Below, in pieces: positions 25,220 through 33,339 of a DNA stretch of 64,000 nucleotides. The position numbers and the translations under genes were made by a program. Source of the stretch: Spirosoma sp. (GTDB taxonomy: Bacteria > Bacteroidota > Bacteroidia > Cytophagales > Spirosomataceae); assembly GCF_026391055.1 (NCBI RefSeq), contig NZ_JAPLET010000022.1:434001-498000 (forward strand), read 5' to 3'. The stretch's first letter is position 1. Each line of letters starts with the position of its first letter. The notes under the pieces were generated by a model. The model was not told the origin of the DNA, did not search any database, and saw nothing but the letters and a program-made list of their open reading frames with translations.

Positions 25220-26311
25220 AATCAAAATTAATTTTGATGCCTCCGTCAAGCCGGCTTTCACCTGCACCCGGTCGAAGTTTTCAGCACCTTTCCGGAATTT
25301 CACTTTTTGCTTCTTGCCGTCCAGTTCCACCCAAACGCTGTCGCCACCAAAAACGTAGGTTTTAGGAATGGTCAACACATGCCGGTTCTGGCTGATAATT
25401 ATGTTGGCTTCTACCGTCAGGCCGTAATAAGATGCCGGGCGTTCGCCTATGAACTCGGCATCTACCCGAAACGATTGGTCGGTGCGGTTGAGCTTTGGGT
25501 ATATCTTATCAACCCGTGCTTTGAAAATCTTATCCGGATAGACATCCGCTTTTAAAATAACCTCCTGTCCTGTTCGAATCCGCCCGAAGTCGCTTTCATC
25601 GACGGCCAACTGAGCAAACAGTTGATTGCTACTACCCACCAGTGCCAGCTGATCTCCAATACGGACAACCTCACCGGGATCTTTATAAACTTCGTACACT
25701 TTGCCGTTCACAAAACTTCGGATGCGCGTGTTTCGTCCCGCTACTTCGCTCGTAACCAACTGACTGCGATTGTTTGCAACGTCCAGCCGGATCTGATCGC
25801 GGCTTCGTTGAAAGGTGTTTAGCTGAGCGCGGAGGTTATTTCGGGAGATGGTGTAATTCAGTTCGGCCCGTTCCAGTTCAGCCCTTGACGTGGCGTTTTG
25901 GCCGTACAACTCCTTGAATCGGTTATAATTGATGGAGTCGTTGGCCACACGGGTTCGGGCATTGCGGACCTGCGCTTCCAGCTCGGCCAGAACCGGGGAG
26001 TTCGTGCTTAAGTTAGACCGCGCCTGCCGGTAGGCGTTGGCTGCGGCCTGCTGGCGGGCATCTTCTGAAGCACTTTCCAGCACGAACAGCAGCTGATTCT
26101 GGCGGATGGAGTCCCCTTCGCTGATGAGCCGTTGCTGCAGCATACCGGCAGCATCGGCCGTAACGGTGTACTCATTGCGTGGGTACACATTGCCGGAGGC
26201 ATAGACGGCTTCGGTCAATTCCTGATAGGTGGGCGTTGTGCCCTGAGGGTCGCGCTTGCAGGCTGCGCACAAGAGGGTAATGAGAAGAAGTATGGAGAGG
26301 TTCGTTTTCAT
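25214..26311 (-). CDS. HlyD/MacA-family periplasmic adaptor, lipoprotein
   Basis: A 365-residue membrane-fusion protein. The N-terminus MKTNLSILLLITLLCAACKR has a lipobox with Cys18, so it is anchored as a lipoprotein. Two biotinyl-lipoyl-like halves (YTVTADAAGMLQQRLISEGD and KVYEVYKDPGEVVRIGDQLA) flank a coiled-coil hairpin of about 110 residues rich in Ala, Arg and Asn, followed by a beta-barrel domain (GQEVILKADVYPDKIFKARV). It links the TolC homologue upstream with the MacB-like permease downstream. Its stop codon lies within the 25160-25219 palindrome. Confidence 0.92.
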   Translation of the reverse strand: MKTNLSILLLITLLCAACKRDPQGTTPTYQELTEAVYASGNVYPRNEYTVTADAAGMLQQRLISEGDSIRQNQLLFVLESASEDARQQAAANAYRQARSNLSTNSPVLAELEAQVRNARTRVANDSINYNRFKELYGQNATSRAELERAELNYTISRNNLRAQLNTFQRSRDQIRLDVANNRSQLVTSEVAGRNTRIRSFVNGKVYEVYKDPGEVVRIGDQLALVGSSNQLFAQLAVDESDFGRIRTGQEVILKADVYPDKIFKARVDKIYPKLNRTDQSFRVDAEFIGERPASYYGLTVEANIIISQNRHVLTIPKTYVFGGDSVWVELDGKKQKVKFRKGAENFDRVQVKAGLTEASKLILIE

Positions 26312-26322
26312 CGCTTGGGTAA

Positions 26323-26349
26323 CCTATAAGGTTTTCAAAACCTTATAGG
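26323..26349. repeat. 27-bp near-perfect dyad in the leader of the adaptor gene
   Basis: CCTATAAGGTTTT (26323-26335) and AAAACCTTATAGG (26337-26349) are exact complements around a single central base. It sits between the tolC-like stop and the adaptor start. Such a tight dyad is unusual for a terminator because no loop is left; a repressor operator or a cruciform-prone site is also possible. Confidence 0.6.
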
Positions 26350-26367
26350 CTTTTTGGAAAAGGTTGC

Positions 26368-27684
26368 TTACTGGCCGTTTCGAATCTGTAGGATTATCTG
26401 ATTGATAAAGGTGTTCGATAAATTGGTCAGAAACCGGTTTTGGGCGGTTAGGGCTTCGTTGAACACATTTAGGTACTGGTCGTAGGCAAACAGGCCCGAT
26501 CGGTATTTGATCAGGGCAATTTGTACGTTCTGGCTGCTGAGTTCGTAATTCTGCCGATTTAAATCCAGCGACCGAACGGCCTGGTTATACGTATTCCGTA
26601 CATCTTCGGTATCGACCTGCTGTTTGTTTCGCTCGTAGGTGAGTTGCGACTCGGCTAGTTTCAGTTGCAGGCGGGCGCGGGTCAGATTACTGGTTCGCAG
26701 GCCGCCTGTATAAAATTGCCAGTTCAGTTGCAGACCCGCTACCCCAATCTGAAACCAGGGCTGGCTGGTACTCAGAAAATTAATGGCGCTTCGCTGGGCC
26801 TGTTGGGTATACCGGCCATAAGCCGATAGCGTAGGCCAGCGCTGCAGTCGTTCGCGGTTGAGTTGCAGTCTGGCCAGTTCTACCCGTGTTTGTTGTAAGG
26901 TCACTTGCGGCCGTTCGGCCTGGGGTGTTACCGATGCGGGAACGACTGAAGCCGCCGGACGAGCGGATAGCTCTTCAGCCAGCACCAGGCTATCGGCCAG
27001 CGTTAAGCCAACCAACAGTTTAAGCTGGTTCCGGTTACGGATAAACCCCAACTCGTTCTGGTATAACACATCGGCCGTTGTTAGTTGAATAGAGCGAATG
27101 CGGTTGTATTCGAGCGGTTCGATCAGGCCTTTTTCCAACCGGTCTCGCGCAATTTGGGTCAGCGTATCGGCCGCCGACAAGTTTCGTTGCGTAATGGCGA
27201 TGGCCGACCGGGTGAGCAGTGCTGCGTGGTACAGGCGGGCCGTTTGGGTCGAAATCTCATCGGCCAGCACCAGCGTCTGTTTGTCGGCTATCTGAAGGTT
27301 TTGAGCGGCAATGCCTACATCGGCCCGCGCCGGTCGATTGATGACGGGCAGGGTTACTTCCGCACCAGCGGCCAGCACGTAGGGTAAGCCGAATTGCAGG
27401 GTCCGAAATTCGCCCGCTTTGCCGCCCAAAAATTCGGCGGGGACCAGCTGCACCGGGAGGGCGTAGTTGTAATCGAAGTTGGTAAATAGCCGCGCTTGTG
27501 GCAAGAGTGCTGCCCGACTGCCCAACTGCTGCTGGGCTTGTATCAGGCTGTTCTGGCGGGCATTTACCAGGTCAGGATTGTTGCGACGGGCCAACGCCAG
27601 GGCTTCCTGAACAGACGATAGCACCGTTTGGGCAGAAGCGGTAAAGGAACAAAGGCACATGCCAAGAAGGGCAAACCGATTCAT
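26368..27684 (-). CDS. TolC-family outer membrane efflux protein
   Basis: A 438-residue protein with a signal peptide (MNRFALLGMCLCSFTASAQ), which sets the start at 27684; earlier in-frame codons up to 27819 lie in the promoter region. Two OEP repeats are seen, rich in Leu, Gln, Ala and Asn, with the ARRNNPDLVNARQNSLIQAQ opening and the YRSGLFAYDQYLNVFNEALT segment near the C-terminus. It is the outer membrane channel and first gene of the pump operon. The 259-nt space to the divergent sugar isomerase gene holds the weak inverted repeat TGACTG/CAGTCA (27801-27818), a possible regulator site. Confidence 0.92.
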   Translation of the reverse strand: MNRFALLGMCLCSFTASAQTVLSSVQEALALARRNNPDLVNARQNSLIQAQQQLGSRAALLPQARLFTNFDYNYALPVQLVPAEFLGGKAGEFRTLQFGLPYVLAAGAEVTLPVINRPARADVGIAAQNLQIADKQTLVLADEISTQTARLYHAALLTRSAIAITQRNLSAADTLTQIARDRLEKGLIEPLEYNRIRSIQLTTADVLYQNELGFIRNRNQLKLLVGLTLADSLVLAEELSARPAASVVPASVTPQAERPQVTLQQTRVELARLQLNRERLQRWPTLSAYGRYTQQAQRSAINFLSTSQPWFQIGVAGLQLNWQFYTGGLRTSNLTRARLQLKLAESQLTYERNKQQVDTEDVRNTYNQAVRSLDLNRQNYELSSQNVQIALIKYRSGLFAYDQYLNVFNEALTAQNRFLTNLSNTFINQIILQIRNGQ

Positions 27685-27943
27685 GTTTTTTTCGAATGGA
27701 CGACCAAAGGAATAACCTTTCAAATTACCAACCTGACTTGTTTGCGCGAAACGGAAAAAATCATTCACAAAGCTGATTTTTTTACGGGTTAACGCCGTGC
27801 TGACTGGGTCGTCAGTCAAGTGAGAAACGGATACGACCCCACCCGATCCTCCCGGTCGGCACTACAGGAGGGCAGCCATCCAGTCAGTAGAAAAGGACTT
27901 TAATCGTTTTTTAGAATCAACACTATAACTTCATTTGATCAGG

Positions 27944-28807
27944 ATGACCACAAGACGTTCGTTTCTTAAACATACAGGGGGGAGTCTCGCATTGGCCAGT
28001 GTGAGTCCGGCCCTATCGTTGGCCAATTCGCCCGAAACGCGCGGTTCGTCCGGCGATGATCTGTTTAAGCTGGGTATGGCAGGTTTCACGTTCGTTAACT
28101 TTAAGCTCGATCAGGCGCTTGAGATGATGCGAAAAACCGATGTTCACTACCTGTGTATCAAAGATTTTCACCTGCCCTACGCCAGCACTGCGGATGAAAT
28201 AACCGCCTTTCACGAAAAGCTAAAGCAGTCGGGTGTAACGGGCTATGCCGTAGGGCCGATTTATATGAAAACGAAGCAGGAGATCGACAACGGCTTCGAC
28301 TACGCCAAACGGGTAGGCGTGAACCTCATGGTTGGTATTCCTAATCCGGAAGACTTGCCGTACATCGACAAAAAGGTAAAGGAGTACAACATCCGGTACG
28401 CCATTCATAATCACGGGCCGGACATTCCACTATTTCCGAGCGCCACATCGGTCTATACTGCCGTGAAAGATCTGGACCCGCGAATTGGGCTTTGTTTCGA
28501 TATGGGGCACGACAAACGTTTCGGCGACGACCCCATTGCTGACCTGGAAAAGTACGCCAAACGGATATTCGATATTCATCTGAAAAACGTTACGGCGGCC
28601 TCAAAAGAAGGAAAAACCTGTGAACTGGGCCGCGGGGTGATCGATATACCGGCGTTTGTGAGCATGCTTCGTAAGATAAAATACGATGGCTCCTGTAGTC
28701 TCGAATATGAGAAAGACATGAAAGACCCACTGGCCGGAATCGCCGAATCCGTCGGGTACTTTAATGGGGTATGTGATACGTCAAAACCAGGTAAGCGGAA
28801 GGCCTAA
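27944..28807 (+). CDS. Tat-exported sugar phosphate isomerase/epimerase-like TIM barrel
   Basis: A 287-residue protein beginning MTTRRSFLKHTGGSLALASV, a twin-arginine signal. The rest is a xylose-isomerase-like/AP-endonuclease-2 TIM barrel: MMRKTDVHYLCIKDFHLPYA, YNIRYAIHNHGPDIP with metal-binding His, IGLCFDMGHDKRFGDDP and FDIHLKNVTAASKEGKTCEL, then SLEYEKD with the acidic metal ligand. Start at ATG 27944 rather than a TTG nine bases earlier. It is followed by a Gfo/Idh/MocA oxidoreductase, a pairing common in Bacteroidota sugar-modification loci. The substrate is unknown. Confidence 0.9.
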   Translation: MTTRRSFLKHTGGSLALASVSPALSLANSPETRGSSGDDLFKLGMAGFTFVNFKLDQALEMMRKTDVHYLCIKDFHLPYASTADEITAFHEKLKQSGVTGYAVGPIYMKTKQEIDNGFDYAKRVGVNLMVGIPNPEDLPYIDKKVKEYNIRYAIHNHGPDIPLFPSATSVYTAVKDLDPRIGLCFDMGHDKRFGDDPIADLEKYAKRIFDIHLKNVTAASKEGKTCELGRGVIDIPAFVSMLRKIKYDGSCSLEYEKDMKDPLAGIAESVGYFNGVCDTSKPGKRKA

Positions 28808-28892
28808 ACGGTTCGGCCATTAACGTTTACTACTGTCAGGCTACATCGTGGCTTATCTTGCCGACAGTTAATTAATTAAGCAACCTGTTTCA

Positions 28893-30236
28893 ATGGAAAA
28901 TTCACGGAGAGAGTTTATCAAAAAAGCGGCTTTGGGCACCGCAGGGGTTACGTTTGGCGGGCTGGCCAATGGCATGTCGGCCAAAAGCTACAATAAAATC
29001 ATTGGGGCCAATGAACGGCTAAATGTCGCCATTGCCGGACTGGGACGGCGGTTGAGCGCGTATTATGACCCTATTTCGAGAAAAGAAAGCAACGTCGAGC
29101 TGGTGTACCTGTGCGACGTAATGAAAAAACAGCGGGAAGCCGCCGTTCAAAAGTTTTCCAAGCACATCACCTACACCCCCAAACTGGAGAACGACATTCG
29201 GAAAGTCATCGCCGACAAGAACGTCGATGTCCTGATCAACGCCACACCCGACCACTGGCACGCGCCGGGTACCTGGCTGGCCGTACAGGGCGGTAAGCAC
29301 GTTTATGTTGAAAAACCGTGTAGCCATAATCCCCGTGAAGGCGAGATTCTGATGGAAATTCAGAAGAAGTACGGTAAAGTTATTCAGATGGGTAACCAGC
29401 AGCGGTCGGCACCGGAGTCGATTGATATCGTGACTCAGATTCATAACGGGGTCATCGGAAAAGCTTTCAAAGCCGTTGCTTTTTACGCTAACTCACGTGG
29501 TGAGGTGCCCATTCCGAAAAAAGCACCCGTACCCGACGGACTGGACTGGGAGTTGTTTCAGGGACCGGCCCCTCGTACGGCCTATACCCACGATACCTGG
29601 GATTACAACTGGCACTGGTATGGCTGGCAGTACGGCACCGCCGAAGCAGGTAACAATGCTACACACGAACTGGATATGGCCCGCTGGGCATTGCAGGTCG
29701 AGTACCCAGAGTTCGTATCGGTAGAAGCGGCCAAACGTTACTTTGCTGGTGATGGCTGGGCGGTTTATGATACGATGGATGCTACATTTCGTTTCCCCGG
29801 CGATAAAGTCATCAAGTGGGATGGCAACAGCCGGAACGGCTACAAAACGTTTGGCAGTGACCGGGGTACGGTCATTTACGGTACAAACGGCAGCGTGTAT
29901 GTCGACCGGGATGGCTACACACTGTTCAGTAGGGACGGCAAACCCATCAAAGAAAGCAAGTCAAAGGGGTCGGAGTCGGGCACGGCTTTGGGCGGTGGTG
30001 GCGATATGACCACACTCCACATGATGAATTTCTTCGAAGCCATCCGGGGTAAAGCCAAACAGAACTCAACTATTGATGATGGTGCCAAGAGCACACTGCT
30101 TTGCCATTTGGCTAATATCTCTTATCGCACAAACAAATCCTTCTCGGTCGATCCGAAGAACGGGCACATAAAAGACGCCGAAGCCATGAAGTTCTGGAGT
30201 CGGCAGTACGAGAAAGGCTGGGAACCTCGTGTGTAA
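28893..30236 (+). CDS. Tat-exported Gfo/Idh/MocA-family oxidoreductase
   Basis: A 447-residue protein with a twin-arginine leader (MENSRREFIKKAALGTAGVT). The Rossmann domain starts NVAIAGLGRRLSAYYDPISR; VLINATPDHWHAPGTWLAVQ and HVYVEKPCSHNPREGE carry the EKP motif of the family. The second half holds DYNWHWYGWQYGTAEAGNNA and HELDMARWALQVEYP, as in Bacteroidota glycoside-modifying members. Such proteins use NAD(P) to oxidise sugars and several remove sugars by redox chemistry. It lies 85 nt after the isomerase-like gene and is probably in the same operon. Confidence 0.92.
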   Translation: MENSRREFIKKAALGTAGVTFGGLANGMSAKSYNKIIGANERLNVAIAGLGRRLSAYYDPISRKESNVELVYLCDVMKKQREAAVQKFSKHITYTPKLENDIRKVIADKNVDVLINATPDHWHAPGTWLAVQGGKHVYVEKPCSHNPREGEILMEIQKKYGKVIQMGNQQRSAPESIDIVTQIHNGVIGKAFKAVAFYANSRGEVPIPKKAPVPDGLDWELFQGPAPRTAYTHDTWDYNWHWYGWQYGTAEAGNNATHELDMARWALQVEYPEFVSVEAAKRYFAGDGWAVYDTMDATFRFPGDKVIKWDGNSRNGYKTFGSDRGTVIYGTNGSVYVDRDGYTLFSRDGKPIKESKSKGSESGTALGGGGDMTTLHMMNFFEAIRGKAKQNSTIDDGAKSTLLCHLANISYRTNKSFSVDPKNGHIKDAEAMKFWSRQYEKGWEPRV

Positions 30237-30240
30237 ATGG

Positions 30241-30295
30241 TTAGTGGTTAATCGTTATTGCTACCAACTGATACCTGATAACGATTAACCACTAA
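30241..30295. terminator. 18-bp perfect hairpin between convergent genes
   Basis: TTAGTGGTTAATCGTTAT (30241-30258) and ATAACGATTAACCACTAA (30278-30295) are perfect complements with a 19-nt loop. It starts four bases after the oxidoreductase stop, and its right arm contains the stop codon of the convergent antiporter (30292-30294). It likely ends transcription in both directions; neither side has a strong T tract. Confidence 0.75.
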
Positions 30296-31530
30296 TTATT
30301 AACTATAACCCTCTGGCTGTCCAGTCGCTTCATAACGGGTGTAGACAACATGCCGTGCAGGAAGACCGAGAGTAAGATTGTCCAGCCGGTGAGCGACCAG
30401 ATCCGGGCCGGATCTGCAAAGGAAGCATGATCTAACGCATAGGCTATGTAAAAAAGCGAGCCGATACCCCGTATCCCGAAACCCGCAATAATCCAGCGTT
30501 TCAGTCCCCTGGCTCCGGTGCCTCCCAGGGTTATCCAGCCCACCAGCGGCCGAATAATGAACACCAGCAGTAATCCGAGCAGCGCATCCTGCCAGGTTAG
30601 TGCAGCCAGCATCCCCTTCGCAATGGCTCCCCCAAACAGCAGCAGCAATAATGCAATCAACAGCCGTTCAATCTGGTCCGAAAACGCGTGCATGTAGGTG
30701 TGATATTCGTGCGTACGTTCGCGGCTTCGGATGGTAATGGCCGCAATGAACACCGCCAGAAATCCGTAGCCATGCGCCAGCTCCGTGAGTCCGTAACTGA
30801 CCAGGGTGACCGCCAGAGCTACAAATCCATAAGCGGTGGTTTTTATGCTAATGCGCTGGGGAAGGCCAAAAATCAGATAGGATAGGAGTTGGCCCGATAA
30901 CCACCCGCCAAGTATCCCAACACCTACCCGGAAGGCCAGGGCGTACAAGGCCCAATGGGTAAAATCGGCGGTAGAGGCGGATACCGTTTGGGCCAGCATA
31001 ATAGCCATATATACAAACGGAAACGCCATCCCATCGTTCAGGCCAGCCTCAGCCGTCAGCGCGAACCGGACAGAATCTTCCTGCCCTTCGTTGGGATCGC
31101 CCACCTGTACATCCCCTGCCAGAACAGGATCGGTCGGGGCCAGGCTGGCAGCCAAAAGCAAGGCCGAGGCCATCGGCCAACCCGCCCATCCCCAGGCGAT
31201 TACAGAAAAAACGGCAATGGTAACGGTCATGGTAAGCCACACCAGTCGGATAGGAAGCCGCCAGCCGCGTAAGCTGAACCGACGGTCTATCTTCAGGCCC
31301 GTTCCCGTCAGGGCTATAATAACACACAGTTCAGTTAGATGCGTGGTGAGTTTTGGATTTGCCAGAGGAGAGGGGTCTGGCAAGGACACCGGCAACTGGT
31401 ACAATAGCCACCCCCCAATAACAAACAGAATCGGGTACGAAAGTGGGTATTCTTTTAATAAAGACGGAAGCCAGGCGACGGCCAGAGTAGCTACCGCCAC
31501 GATGACTAAAACTAAATTATAAGACTCCAT
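30292..31530 (-). CDS. CPA1-type sodium/proton antiporter
   Basis: A 412-residue protein of about twelve helices. Diagnostic segments are LTELCVIIALTGTGLKIDRR, ALLLAASLAPTDPVLAGDVQ (the TDPV region of Na+/H+ exchangers) and TAEAGLNDGMAFPFVYMAIM with the membrane aspartate used in ion binding. It lacks a large cytoplasmic tail. Encoded fourth in a minus-strand series with the NhaD homologue, the release-factor-like protein and the HPF homologue, so it is likely part of a salt, pH or stationary-phase response. Ion specificity cannot be read directly. Confidence 0.9.
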   Translation of the reverse strand: MESYNLVLVIVAVATLAVAWLPSLLKEYPLSYPILFVIGGWLLYQLPVSLPDPSPLANPKLTTHLTELCVIIALTGTGLKIDRRFSLRGWRLPIRLVWLTMTVTIAVFSVIAWGWAGWPMASALLLAASLAPTDPVLAGDVQVGDPNEGQEDSVRFALTAEAGLNDGMAFPFVYMAIMLAQTVSASTADFTHWALYALAFRVGVGILGGWLSGQLLSYLIFGLPQRISIKTTAYGFVALAVTLVSYGLTELAHGYGFLAVFIAAITIRSRERTHEYHTYMHAFSDQIERLLIALLLLLFGGAIAKGMLAALTWQDALLGLLLVFIIRPLVGWITLGGTGARGLKRWIIAGFGIRGIGSLFYIAYALDHASFADPARIWSLTGWTILLSVFLHGMLSTPVMKRLDSQRVIVNN

Positions 31531-31555
31531 AGGAATGTAATGTCATGGTAAGCAG

Positions 31556-31596
31556 ATGGGTATAACCTGCCCACGTTAGAGACAAGTTATACCCAT
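31556..31596. repeat. 11-bp perfect inverted repeat in the antiporter leader
   Basis: ATGGGTATAAC (31556-31566) pairs with GTTATACCCAT (31586-31596), 19-nt loop, in the 134-nt gap between the HPF-like gene and the antiporter. It may attenuate transcription into the antiporter or serve as a binding site. Confidence 0.5.
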
Positions 31597-31664
31597 AAAA
31601 ATTGGAGTCAATGTGTTAGTAAGTAGAGAGTTGGCTCCGGGATTATGTGCTATTGATAAATAGG

Positions 31665-31961
31665 TCAGTCAATGAATTGTCGGCGTAGCTTATCTCCGGC
31701 GTCCCGAAGTCCGGCTGCCCACGAGGGGCCATGACCCTCTGCAAAAAGATCGTTGCCGGGAACGCCCAGCCGCCAGCGGACAAGTTTGTTGTCGGTTGGG
31801 TTGCGGCCTTCTTCACGCAGGTAGATGTCTGCCGCAACGATGTCGCTTCGAAAGCGCATGATCCGGCGGAGCTCGTCCTCAACTTGTTCTACTAATTCAG
31901 TCGTTTCATTAAAACCAACCGTTTGTAAATCTATTTTGATACTATCAACTGAGTATTGCAT
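31665..31961 (-). CDS. HPF/RaiA-type ribosome hibernation protein
   Basis: A 98-residue basic protein. The pattern VDSIKIDLQTVGFNETTELV, DELRRIMRFRSDIVAADIYL, KLVRWRLGVPGNDLFAEGHG and AGDKLRRQFID follows the beta-alpha-beta-beta-beta-alpha S30AE fold of short hibernation factors, which bind the ribosomal A/P sites and hold ribosomes inactive in stress. Length matches short HPF. It is encoded 56 nt after a release-factor-like (baeRF) gene, which fits a joint role in ribosome stress. It diverges noticeably from standard HPF in the middle, so it may be a specialised paralogue. Confidence 0.72.
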   Translation of the reverse strand: MQYSVDSIKIDLQTVGFNETTELVEQVEDELRRIMRFRSDIVAADIYLREEGRNPTDNKLVRWRLGVPGNDLFAEGHGPSWAAGLRDAGDKLRRQFID

Positions 31962-32017
31962 AAGGTTATGTTACTGTTTGGGTTTGCCTTCAGTTTACAG
32001 ATAGCTCCCGGTTTATA

Positions 32018-33190
32018 TTAAAACCGATAAAGCGCTGTAATGTTAACAGAGTTGCGACTGGCCGGAAAACTGGCTTCGTCCAGTACGTACACTTCTCCTC
32101 CATGACGCAGTGTGAGTAATGCTACTTTTTCAACCAACGATTCGTCGCCGTCCTGTTTTTCATCGTGGATCGTTGTTGCGAGTGTCACTTCATCAAACTG
32201 GCCCCACAACTCAGCATCATCCTGCAGGAAAAGTACCTCGATACGGCCGGTTACGGCCGCTTCCAGTAATTGCCGGAGACCACTCGAAACCAGATTGCTG
32301 CCAAGGCTATTCTGATACTGATAGATGCGTTGCTGTTGCGTCTCTTCGAACTTATGGCTGAGCCGTTCATTGGCCATCTGATGCATTTCTTCGGGCTTTA
32401 TGTGGTCGAAATTGCCCGTTATACCGTCCTCTTGAAGATAGGGGTAAGTATTCACCTGTCGGTAAATGGGTTGGTAGTACGCAACGGATGCCAGCAGCAG
32501 AGGAGCATTCTGTGTGCCCATCAGTTTAATGATGGCCTCGTTCACCAGCCGAAAATAATCGGCCAGTAGGTGATCCTTTGCTTTTTGGTCCTTGTTGGAA
32601 TCGTCGCTGGTGTACACCGCAGCCATGCCGCCCTGGCCTTTGGTACGTCCCTGTAATTCTTCTTCAAAGTCGTAGTATCGTGTGATGGCGTCAAGTCCCG
32701 AAGGCATTACCTCCGCTGTGTCAATCAGCGTGATTGAGAAGGGGTCTGCCTGATAAAGACACACGCCTTTTTTGCCGATCTGCAGGATGTAATAGGTAGT
32801 AAAAGCCTCAACAAAGGGCAGCAAAGGTCGCAAATGGAAACGCGAATCAAGCCGCGAGCTATCTGTAAAGGGAATTGGACTGTGGAAAATAGAAAAATGA
32901 TCTGGGTTCCTGAAAACAGCCAGCCCTTCGCGCTGATGTCGCCAGAATTGCGGGTTGTCCAGCAGGGCTTCCATCGGTTCCACGAGATCGTCGATGTCAT
33001 TGCTGCGTACCATTCGGGCTTCAAGAGCCAAACGGACTGTCTGGACATGGTTTTTAAAGGCAATCTGGTCCTGCCTTTCGTTTACCTGCTTCCCCCGGCG
33101 ATGGGTTGGTATGAAAATGGAAATGGACTGATCGTGGGCCTTTTGGGCCAGATCGAGCAGAGTTTCTTTACCTGAATTTACGAGAATCAT
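32018..33190 (-). CDS. Bacterial archaeo-eukaryotic release-factor-like protein (baeRF family)
   Basis: A 390-residue protein. The N-terminal third (LLDLAQKAHDQSISIFIPTH, then ALEARMVRSNDIDDLVEPM) and the middle domain with GVCLYQADPFSITLID and TKGQGGMAAVYTSDDSNKDQ followed by KAKDHLLADYFRLVNEAI fit the baeRF families, bacterial relatives of eRF1/Vms1. The end carries an RF1-like C-terminal domain (GRIEVLFLQDDAELWGQFD, HGGEVYVLDEASFP). The GGQ motif of eRF1 is absent; GQGG occupies the comparable place. Related proteins act in termination or rescue of stalled ribosomes, but the bacterial forms are poorly tested. It precedes the HPF-like gene and has a CTTAGAA direct repeat about 105 nt upstream. 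Confidence 0.75.
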   Translation of the reverse strand: MILVNSGKETLLDLAQKAHDQSISIFIPTHRRGKQVNERQDQIAFKNHVQTVRLALEARMVRSNDIDDLVEPMEALLDNPQFWRHQREGLAVFRNPDHFSIFHSPIPFTDSSRLDSRFHLRPLLPFVEAFTTYYILQIGKKGVCLYQADPFSITLIDTAEVMPSGLDAITRYYDFEEELQGRTKGQGGMAAVYTSDDSNKDQKAKDHLLADYFRLVNEAIIKLMGTQNAPLLLASVAYYQPIYRQVNTYPYLQEDGITGNFDHIKPEEMHQMANERLSHKFEETQQQRIYQYQNSLGSNLVSSGLRQLLEAAVTGRIEVLFLQDDAELWGQFDEVTLATTIHDEKQDGDESLVEKVALLTLRHGGEVYVLDEASFPASRNSVNITALYRF

Positions 33191-33294
33191 AACCTTGAGC
33201 TGTTTATTGTCAAACCACCTGACTGATGGGAATCTGACTAAATACTGTATTAATGAAACGGACGGTTAACAGCAAAAGATTTACAACTGGCAGA

Positions 33295-33313
33295 TTCTAA
33301 GGTTTTTCTAAGG
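33295..33313 (-). promoter_or_regulatory. CTTAGAA direct repeat, site 1, upstream of baeRF
   Basis: On the plus strand TTCTAAGG occurs at 33295-33302 and again at 33306-33313, exactly 11 bp apart; on the gene's strand this reads CCTTAGAAAAACCTTAGAA. Two half sites one helical turn apart on the same face are the usual arrangement for OmpR/PhoB regulators, and one is encoded 1.6 kb away. Two further copies lie at 34739 and 37041. Confidence 0.55.
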
Positions 33314-33339
33314 CAGGCCGGGCGAAGCTTCTCCTTTTC

